Assembly: GCA_003165615.1 (NCBI GenBank)
Contig: PLWR01000706.1
Span: 1 to 42,080 of the forward strand
DNA length: 42,080 nt
Source of the DNA: Acidobacteriota bacterium
GTDB taxonomy: Bacteria > Acidobacteriota > Terriglobia > UBA7540
Reading direction: 5' to 3'
In this document: in pieces, positions 15,237-21,272 of the stretch
Position numbering within the stretch: position 1 is the first letter of the stretch
Layout of the letters: each line of letters starts with the position of its first letter
Position numbers and translations under genes: made by a program
Notes under the pieces: generated by a model
Databases searched by the model: none
Told to the model about the DNA's origin: nothing
What the model saw: the letters and a program-made list of their open reading frames with translations, nothing else

Positions 15237-15433
15237 CCGTTCGGCAGCTTGTGAGAGCGCTCAGTGATTTCGACCCGAAGGCAACGGTGGCGATTGAGGG
15301 CGATAGCCTGGTCATCGGTAAGGGCTTCACGCTGACGCTGCCGGTGGCCAAGAAGCCGGCGAAGCGGGAAGTGGCCGCGCCGGCTGAGGCTCCGCTGGAG
15401 CCCAACCTGTTCGCCGAGCAGAAGGTGAGCTGA
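15233..15433 (+). CDS. Small MTVxQL-type protein, paralogue of 10120
   Basis: 66 residues starting MTVRQLVRALSDFDPKATVA, which matches the phage family opening MTVxELIxxLxxxDPxAxV. The C-terminal half is alanine/proline-rich. Coupled on both sides: ATGA with the preceding gene, TGATG with the next. Confidence 0.65.
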   Translation: MTVRQLVRALSDFDPKATVAIEGDSLVIGKGFTLTLPVAKKPAKREVAAPAEAPLEPNLFAEQKVS

Positions 15434-15957
15434 TGGCCAAGCAAAAGCGGTTCGACATCACCGCCCCGGACGTCCATTACCAGCCCTGCCCGCATTGCGG
15501 CGCAACCGAAGGCATGGGCCTGATACAGCGCCAACGCTGCCTCCATGTGGCCTGCATCGTCTGCGGCTTCCTGGGGCCGGGCGTTCCTAACCGTCGTCCC
15601 TGTTGGCAGAACGAGAAGAAGGCGTTCGACTACTGGAACGTTCTACCGCGCTCCCTCGCCAAAGCGCCGCCGCCCCTCCTGCGCGGGAGAACGCGCCGCC
15701 ACGAGTTCCGGCTCGATCATCGGCAGGAGTTTGACGAGATTGTTCTGCCCCAGGCGTCCGTGCACATCGAGCGCATGGACGAGACGGCCTTCTGGATCGG
15801 CATTGAAGCGATTGGCCTGCCGGGATTGATGGTGAACACCGGGGTAAATCGCGGCACCTGGTATTTCAACATTGAGGAAGATGAGCACAACGGCCGGAGC
15901 TTTACGGTCCACCGGCCCCGCTCCCGGACGCCGCGCATCCGGAAAACTGAGAAGTGA
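15433..15957 (+). CDS. Lar-like zinc-finger protein
   Basis: 174 residues. Residues 18-75 (PCPHCGATEGM, ACIVCGFLGPG, KKAFDYWNVLPR) follow the restriction-alleviation (Lar) pattern: CPxCG, CxxCGxxGP, then AxxxWN. Lar of the Rac prophage modulates type I restriction, and phages carry many Lar-like fingers. The C-terminal 100 residues (DEIVLPQASVHIERMDE, TWYFNIEEDEHNGRSF) are extra and strand-rich. Anti-restriction function is only a possibility from family resemblance. Confidence 0.65.
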   Translation: MAKQKRFDITAPDVHYQPCPHCGATEGMGLIQRQRCLHVACIVCGFLGPGVPNRRPCWQNEKKAFDYWNVLPRSLAKAPPPLLRGRTRRHEFRLDHRQEFDEIVLPQASVHIERMDETAFWIGIEAIGLPGLMVNTGVNRGTWYFNIEEDEHNGRSFTVHRPRSRTPRIRKTEK

Positions 15958-15971
15958 GAGGAGGAATCGTC

Positions 15972-16190
15972 ATGGCAGAGTTTACCGTGTTGGTGCGGGA
16001 AATCCACATCAGCCATCGGAAGATCGACGCCGACTCGCCGCAAGAGGCCATTGATAAAGTCGGCGACGGGGGAGGCGTTGAGGTCCAGTGCCAGTATTCC
16101 GATGTCTGCGACGTGAACGAGTGGACGGTGGAAGATCCCAATGGACAGAGTTATGGATATGACGAGAAAGACGAGCTGGTCAAGAACTGA
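15972..16190 (+). CDS. Small hypothetical protein
   Basis: 72 residues. EFTVLVREIHISHRKIDA and SPQEAIDKVGDGGGVEVQ read as strand-helix-strand, like small phage proteins of the V-x-V...A-x(3)V type. GAGGAGG precedes ATG 15972. Role unknown. Confidence 0.65.
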   Translation: MAEFTVLVREIHISHRKIDADSPQEAIDKVGDGGGVEVQCQYSDVCDVNEWTVEDPNGQSYGYDEKDELVKN

Positions 16191-16215
16191 GCTTGGCAGA
16201 TTGTGAGGCTACGCG

Positions 16216-16587
16216 ATGAAAGAAAGCACCGAGAACCTGATCGTCACGCCCGGAGATTGGGTGGTAAGGCCCTTTGATGACTCGCAGGTGGTCGTGGTCT
16301 CCGAGCAGACGGAAAAGTGCAAGCCGCTGGTGGCGGTCTGCACGGGCCCCGAGCGCCACGCCAACGCCCGGAGGATCGCGGCGGTGAACGACCTTTACGA
16401 CGCTGCGCACCAGTTGATCTGCGCCACCTGCGGCAATCGCGTCGGCTGGAAGGGCGCCTACGACCAGGAGCAGCGCCGGCTCGACCGGCAGGACTGGCGG
16501 AAGTGCCCGGGGTGCCGGGCGATCCGTCTGGCGATGACCAAGGCCGACGGGTCGCGGGCGGAAGTTTCTGTTGCGGCGGGCGAGTAG
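16216..16587 (+). CDS. Zinc-ribbon protein with beta N-terminus
   Basis: 123 residues. A beta-rich first 50 residues (TPGDWVVRPFDDSQVVVV) precede LICATCGNRVGW and KCPGCRAIR, a two-pair zinc ribbon near 74-104. It ends in tandem stops TAG TGA, so leaky reading of TAG would be caught. Confidence 0.65.
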   Translation: MKESTENLIVTPGDWVVRPFDDSQVVVVSEQTEKCKPLVAVCTGPERHANARRIAAVNDLYDAAHQLICATCGNRVGWKGAYDQEQRRLDRQDWRKCPGCRAIRLAMTKADGSRAEVSVAAGE

Positions 16588-16592
16588 TGAGC

Positions 16593-16613
16593 GTCGTGCG
16601 CACTGAGCACGAC
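16593..16613 (+). repeat. Perfect inverted repeat
   Basis: GTCGTGC (16593-16599) and GCACGAC (16607-16613) form a 7-bp stem with a 7-nt loop, right after the tandem stops of the gene at 16216. No T-run. Either a weak terminator or a processing hairpin before the gene at 16655. Confidence 0.5.
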
Positions 16614-16654
16614 TAAGAGCCAAAGCCCGCTGCAAATCCAGTTGGAGGTGGACC

Positions 16655-16873
16655 ATGATTGTCAAAATGCTGTTGGTGGCAGAGATCGAGATCGGCGAAT
16701 ACTGCGAACGGATCGAAGACACGGCCCATGAGACGGGGACGCTGCCTCCGGGAGCGGAAGACTTCGCCCAGTCGAAGCTCGATGCCTTCCGGGAAGCGGT
16801 GCTGCCTACGGAGAATTACGGTGTGTCCCTGTATCGTGTGCCAAAGGACTTCCAACGGCAGGACTACCTGTAA
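16655..16873 (+). CDS. Small hypothetical protein
   Basis: 72 residues. Begins MIVKMLLVAEIEIGEYCE, a long strand, then a helix (AQSKLDAFREAVLP). TTGGAGG precedes the ATG. Unrecognised. Confidence 0.6.
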   Translation: MIVKMLLVAEIEIGEYCERIEDTAHETGTLPPGAEDFAQSKLDAFREAVLPTENYGVSLYRVPKDFQRQDYL

Positions 16874-16945
16874 GGGCCGCGCTCGAAGGCGACCTGAAGG
16901 CCGTTCGGGAGCGGTTTCCGGCACCGGGAATGCAACATCCCTAAT

Positions 16946-16971
16946 GGGAAGGGGCACAAAGCCCACTTCCC
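16946..16971 (+). repeat. Strong leader hairpin before homing endonuclease
   Basis: GGGAAGGGGC and GCCC-A-CTTCCC pair in a 10-bp stem with one bulged A and a 5-nt loop. GGGAGG, the ribosome site of the next gene, follows without gap. Confidence 0.55.
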
Positions 16972-16986
16972 GGGAGGCAATGGTCA

Positions 16987-17706
16987 ATGCCTGGACGACG
17001 GACTACGAAAGGCCCGGAACAACTCGCACGCGACTTCCGCACTGCCGTTGATCGTGCGGGTTTCACGACGTTGGAGATTTTAGGCGTGCTGTCCAAGTGG
17101 TTGATCTGGGATAGCGTGGAGGTTACCGACGGCTTCGGTAAGAGTCATAGGTGGCCGCCGGAGGATCGGTCCGGTGGCAGTCCGGACCTGCCGACGGAAA
17201 CCGAGAAATGGCGCGACGTTGTGGGCTGTAAAGGGTATCTCGTGTCGAATCTCGGCAGAGTGCAAGGGCCTCGCAGGATTTTGAAGCCTCAGTCCAAAGG
17301 TAATTCTTATCCCAAGGTGTTGCTTCGAGCCCCAGGAACCGACCGCAAGAGGCAAAGGACAAGGTATGTACACCTTCTGGTAGCGCGGGCGTTCATCGGT
17401 CCGTGCCCTCGTGGAATGGAAGTCAATCATAAGGATGGAAACGGTGAAAACTTCAAGTTGTCGAACCTTGAGCATCTGACTCATGCCGACAACCTGCGCC
17501 ATGCCTACCGGATCGGCCTACGTCGCCCAGTCCGTGGAAAGCGTGGCGAAGACAGCCACTTTTCCAAGCTGAAAAGCGCCGATGTCGAAGAAATTCGCCG
17601 ACGGGCTGGAGACGGGGAGTTACAGAAAAGTTTGGCGACAGAGTTCGATGTGGCCCGGGCGACTGTCTCGCTAGTCGTGAACCGGCAAACATGGAGGGAC
17701 AAATGA
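16987..17706 (+). CDS. HNH homing endonuclease with NUMOD4 domain
   Basis: 239 residues. A NUMOD4 DNA-binding motif at about 72-100 (EKWRDVVGCKGYLVSNLGRV), an HNH_3 nuclease core at about 127-172 (VHLLVARAFIG, VNHKDGNGENFKLSNLEHLT; H129, H148, N160) and a C-terminal helix-turn-helix (about 190-235, ELQKSLATEFDVARATVSLV). This is the usual free-standing homing endonuclease of phages. Residues 1-60 (PEQLARDFRTAVDRAGFT, LGVLSKWLIWDSVEV) are not part of that family and may be the remnant of a gene it invaded. Its TGA overlaps the Rad50-like ATG. Confidence 0.85.
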   Translation: MPGRRTTKGPEQLARDFRTAVDRAGFTTLEILGVLSKWLIWDSVEVTDGFGKSHRWPPEDRSGGSPDLPTETEKWRDVVGCKGYLVSNLGRVQGPRRILKPQSKGNSYPKVLLRAPGTDRKRQRTRYVHLLVARAFIGPCPRGMEVNHKDGNGENFKLSNLEHLTHADNLRHAYRIGLRRPVRGKRGEDSHFSKLKSADVEEIRRRAGDGELQKSLATEFDVARATVSLVVNRQTWRDK

Positions 17707-19847
17707 ACATAAGCTCCGTAAATGCAAGTGACTACTGTGGAATAAATCGGCTGGCATGGGTTCCCGGCGAGAAGCTGAACCTGATCTTCGGGCGCAACGA
17801 GGCGGGCAAGACCACCTTGCTGCGCATCATCCGCCACGCCCTGGTGGGCGCCGGCGGCGTTCCCCCCGCCGCGTTCATCCGCTCCGGGCAGACGGATTTT
17901 GAGTTGAACGTCGAGATCGTGCATCAGGGCATGTCGCTCAAGCAGCGGGTGTCGTCCAAGTCGTCACGCCTCTCGCGCAAGGAATTGGAAACGGCCCTGG
18001 GGTTCAAGCTGGAAGTGCTCGAATCCCTGCTCGATCTGAAAGATGTTCTCGATCAGCCCGCCGCCAAGAAGAAGTCGCTCCTGTGGTCGGTCCTGGGGCT
18101 GGAAGAGTCGGAAAAGATTTGCCGCGACGAGCTGATGAAGGCTCTGCGCGAGTCCGGGCATGTGACCCCGGAGGAAGATTTGCAGCCGCTGTTCGATATG
18201 GGCTTCAAGATCGGCGCGACGTTCAAGGAGTCGCACAAGTCGGCCTATGACACGCGCACCGTGGCCAACCGCCAAGCCACCGGCTCCGAGGCGCTGCTCA
18301 AGCAGATGATTCGCGAGCTGAAGGAAAAGTGGGGGCTCGACTTCGAGTTCAAGGAGTGGACGGCGGAACGCAAGCTGCAACTGGCGAAGGATATCGAGCG
18401 CCTGAAGGCCGAGCAGGCGCAGCTTCAGACGACGCATCAGCCGCAGCGGGAGGTCGCGAACCTGCTGGTCGAAATCGGCCGGCTGACCGCTGAGAAAACC
18501 CGCCTCCAGGAGGAGCACGACCGGCTGGCCCAGGCGGTGGCTTCCCGCGACACCGTCCAGGCCGAGTATCAGGCGGCCTTGGAGGAGTTCAATACGGCGG
18601 ACGACCAGTTGAAGGCGGCGGAAGAGGCGGTCAAGGCGGCGAAGAAAGTCGAACAGCAGACGCGCACCGAGTTCGAGAGCCTCCAGGCGGTCATCGACAG
18701 CCTGGCGCTCCCCGAGGCCAAGGAAGGCGGCGAAGGGTTGTGCGTGCTCTCCGCCAAGATGAAGTGCGATATCCCCTGCCGGTCGCTGGCCGAGATTGGC
18801 GCCCGGCAGAAGCATCTGCTCGATGAAGTCGGGCGCCTCGCCAAGACGCTCCAGACGAACACGCAGTTCCGCGAACGCACGGAGAAGATGGAGCGGGTCA
18901 AGCGCACCGAGCAGACCCAGAAGAAAGAGCGCATGGACGGCCTGAAGGTGCGGGCCGAGGCCGCCGATCAGACGGCGACCGAGCTGGAGCAGTACCGGAA
19001 GGATTTGGACGCCGTCGTCATCCCCGCCCGGCCGGAACAGATTGCTGAGGACCCGCAAGTCGCGCAACGCCGCGAGAAACTGGCGCTGGAGATCGGGCAG
19101 AATGAAATGCTGATGCGCATCCTGGCCGAGCACAAGACCTGGGAAGCGGCCATGGCCAAGTACGATTTGCTGGACTCCGTGACCCGCAAGCTAGATAAGG
19201 ACGGCATCCCGTCGGCGATGATTCTCGGGCAGATGGACCGCCTGGGGAACATGCTGCATGAGGCCAGCCGCGAAGCCTTCGGCGGCAAGTGGGAGCTGGA
19301 TCTAAAGGTCCTGGACGAAGACGTGGTGGTGATGCTGAATTCCGTCCAGAACGCCACTGCGGTCCCGCTCAACATGCTCAGCGGTTCGCAGCGCTTCCGG
19401 GCCAAGGTGGTGCTCAACGAAGTGCTCTCGCGCCTCGCCAAGACCCGCTTGCTGCTGGTGGACGGCCTGGACGTTTTGGACTCGGAGCGGCGCGAATGGC
19501 TGATGCAGTACCTAAGCGGGGTCATGGAGCATTATGACCAGGGCTTCATTACCTGCACCGCCGCCTATGAACTCCCCGACCACGGGATGCCTGGCGCGGC
19601 CTGGTGGACGGTGGAGAACGACGAGCGGGGAATCCAACTCCACTACCTGCGGCATGTGACTGATACCGTCCGGGTTCCGGCCTGCCGCCCGACTGGCTCA
19701 AAACGCACACCCTGGCCGGCATGGAGCGCCCCACCGAAGCCTACGGCGCCGTGCTCGATGCCGTCAATGAGTGGCTCTCCGCTTACCAGCCCGGGCAGAC
19801 GGGCTTGCTGCTGCATGGGTCCGCCGGCTCGGGCAAGACCCGCATGA
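17703..19847 (+). CDS. Rad50/SbcC-like ATPase (true end probably near 19655)
   Basis: AAA ATPase of the Rad50/SbcC/RecF class for DNA-end handling. Walker A GRNEAGKT at 30-37; two coiled-coil arms (about 190-330, 370-450) around a CxxxC apex (C355, C359, with C347 nearby) like a reduced zinc hook; ABC signature LSGSQ at 559-563; Walker B LLLVDGLDVLD from about 582. The start at ATG 17703 is fixed by GGAGGG and the ATGA overlap. At about 650 residues it is shorter than SbcC, like phage versions. Homology ends near IQLHYLRHV; the last 60 or so residues are a shadow of the next gene's frame. No SbcD partner nuclease is adjacent; the Cas4-like nuclease at 10303 could substitute (inference). Confidence 0.85.
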   Translation: MNISSVNASDYCGINRLAWVPGEKLNLIFGRNEAGKTTLLRIIRHALVGAGGVPPAAFIRSGQTDFELNVEIVHQGMSLKQRVSSKSSRLSRKELETALGFKLEVLESLLDLKDVLDQPAAKKKSLLWSVLGLEESEKICRDELMKALRESGHVTPEEDLQPLFDMGFKIGATFKESHKSAYDTRTVANRQATGSEALLKQMIRELKEKWGLDFEFKEWTAERKLQLAKDIERLKAEQAQLQTTHQPQREVANLLVEIGRLTAEKTRLQEEHDRLAQAVASRDTVQAEYQAALEEFNTADDQLKAAEEAVKAAKKVEQQTRTEFESLQAVIDSLALPEAKEGGEGLCVLSAKMKCDIPCRSLAEIGARQKHLLDEVGRLAKTLQTNTQFRERTEKMERVKRTEQTQKKERMDGLKVRAEAADQTATELEQYRKDLDAVVIPARPEQIAEDPQVAQRREKLALEIGQNEMLMRILAEHKTWEAAMAKYDLLDSVTRKLDKDGIPSAMILGQMDRLGNMLHEASREAFGGKWELDLKVLDEDVVVMLNSVQNATAVPLNMLSGSQRFRAKVVLNEVLSRLAKTRLLLVDGLDVLDSERREWLMQYLSGVMEHYDQGFITCTAAYELPDHGMPGAAWWTVENDERGIQLHYLRHVTDTVRVPACRPTGSKRTPWPAWSAPPKPTAPCSMPSMSGSPLTSPGRRACCCMGPPARARPA

Positions 19848-20233
19848 TGACCGCCTGCCTCCGGGGCCTGATCTTGAAACGCGCCCTCTCCTGCCGCTAC
19901 TACGACGCCCGCGTGTTCTTGCAGCTTCTACGCAATACCTACAACGCTCAGTCGGACACGACCGAAGGCGAACTGGTCGAGTCCTTTGTCCAGCCCCACG
20001 TGGTCGCGCTCGATGAGCTGGTGGTGCCGCGCACCGATTGGGAGCGGGAAACCATGCTGATGCTGGTGGGCGAGCGTTACAAGGCGAACCGCACCCTGCT
20101 GGTGGCCACGAACCTGTGCCACGAGCAATTGTGCGACGAGTTGGACGAACGCCTGGTCTCGCGCCTGCGCGCCATGACCGAACCTCTGCTCGTGGATGGG
20201 CCGGATTTCCGGCAGAAAGGCTCGGCGGCATGA
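19721..20233 (+). CDS. DnaC/IstB-like helicase-loader ATPase
   Basis: 170 residues from ATG 19721. Walker A LLLHGSAGSGKT near 28-39, Walker B VVALDEL near 90, sensor LLVATNL and an SRL arginine motif: the compact AAA+ layout of DnaC and phage helicase loaders. The frame is coding-like back to 19664 (LPPDWLKTHTLAG, typical of the sequence before the DnaC ATPase core), but no ordinary start codon lies there and a TGA at 19661 blocks it. A one-base deletion near 19656-19664 would explain both this and the missing stop of the Rad50-like gene. Likely loads a helicase on element DNA; no DnaB is in the window. Confidence 0.8.
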   Translation: MERPTEAYGAVLDAVNEWLSAYQPGQTGLLLHGSAGSGKTRMMTACLRGLILKRALSCRYYDARVFLQLLRNTYNAQSDTTEGELVESFVQPHVVALDELVVPRTDWERETMLMLVGERYKANRTLLVATNLCHEQLCDELDERLVSRLRAMTEPLLVDGPDFRQKGSAA

Positions 20234-20919
20234 TCGAGACGGCCAATGCCGTAAAGACAGCGACCGCCCTCAATTTACAGTTCTTCCCCGCGCTGTACAT
20301 CTGGAACCGCGTGCTCGCCTCCGATGTCGTCGTGCTGCTGACGGAAAAGCGCCAGGAGGGCCGCGTCCGCTTCAATCGCTGTTCGATCCGCACCAGCCAG
20401 GACGCCATGCGCCGCCTGGAAATCCCCATTGTCGAGTCCAGCGCCGAGGAAGACTGGCTGGTGGTCAAGCCCCCGATCACCTGGAAGAAAGACCTGCTCC
20501 GGGAGGTGCGCCGCGCCTATCGCGGTTTGCCTTTCGCGGATGCCGCCCTGGCGTTGGTCGATAAGTGCCTTACGGCGGCCGAGGGACAAAAGCTGGTCGA
20601 TTACCTGCTCACCGTGTGGCTCGAAACCCTCGATTACCTTGGGCTGGAGAAGACCATCGTGCGCGGGGCGTCGCTGGAGCGGCGCCGGTATGCCAGCTAT
20701 ACCGACTTCCTGATTGGCATCTGCCGGGAGAACGAGTGCAACCGGCTGTACCTGGGCATCGAACAGATGAAGGGCTTGGACCGCCCGCTGGTGGCAGCGG
20801 CGAAGATTGCGCTCGCCGGCCAGGACTGGAAGGCACCCAAGGCGTTTCCCGAGCGCGACTCGATTCTCGACGCGATTGCCCGCTTTCCCCCGACGAAGAT
20901 TGTGGAGGGCCTTAGATGA
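20230..20919 (+). CDS. WbqC-like family protein
   Basis: 229 residues. NLQFFPALYIWNRVLASDVVVLL (positions about 14-36), then RFNRCSIR, a WLVVKPPITW strand, and the C-terminal VWLETLDYLGLEKTIVRGASL follow the WbqC pattern of Pxx(F/Y)FP...SDVxVxLD...R.FNRN.I...LGI.T.I..SS. WbqC proteins are known mainly from glycan and sugar clusters and their reaction is unsettled. Here the gene is coupled (ATGA) to a helicase loader and to the TIM-barrel-like gene, an unusual setting for the family. Confidence 0.7.
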   Translation: MIETANAVKTATALNLQFFPALYIWNRVLASDVVVLLTEKRQEGRVRFNRCSIRTSQDAMRRLEIPIVESSAEEDWLVVKPPITWKKDLLREVRRAYRGLPFADAALALVDKCLTAAEGQKLVDYLLTVWLETLDYLGLEKTIVRGASLERRRYASYTDFLIGICRENECNRLYLGIEQMKGLDRPLVAAAKIALAGQDWKAPKAFPERDSILDAIARFPPTKIVEGLR

Positions 20920-21272
20920 CGGCGCGACTGACGAAAGTCACGGTCACCGGAGTCGACGATACCACCCGCATTGCCGACCTGGTGGAACTGGCGAAGGAGT
21001 TCCCGTTTGTCGAGTGGGGCGTCCTGGTCTCCTCGACGGCGCAGGGCGTGCGCTTCCCCTCGGTCGCCTGGACCGCCAAGTTCCTGCAAGCGTGCTTCGA
21101 TCACAAGCTGAACGTCGCGATGCATGTCTGCGGCCGGTGGGTACGCGAGATTTTCCGCCGCGAGATGCGCTGGGTCGATCTGCCCCCGGTGTTTTCCGCC
21201 GCTCAGCGCGTGCAGTTGAACACGCACGCCGAGCCTGTCCCGCGCGTGCTGAACTGGTGGGATGCCCTGCCC
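20916..21272 (+). pseudogene. N-terminal half of a TIM-barrel-like (phosphoribosylanthranilate isomerase-like) protein
   Basis: About 118 residues up to LNWWDALP. VTVTGVDDTTRIADLVELAKEF, VEWGVLVS, RFPSVAWTAKFLQ and NVAMHVCGRW are successive strand-helix units of a half barrel. It is not tryptophan biosynthesis by context. After about 21265 the frame becomes arginine/serine-rich and a different gene is read in another frame, so the second half of the barrel is missing. The start ATG overlaps the WbqC-like stop. Confidence 0.65.

Noticed and set aside
17964..19133. 389-residue minus-strand ORF
   Set aside because: Antisense to the Rad50-like gene, leucine/arginine-rich as expected from the complement of coiled-coil codons.
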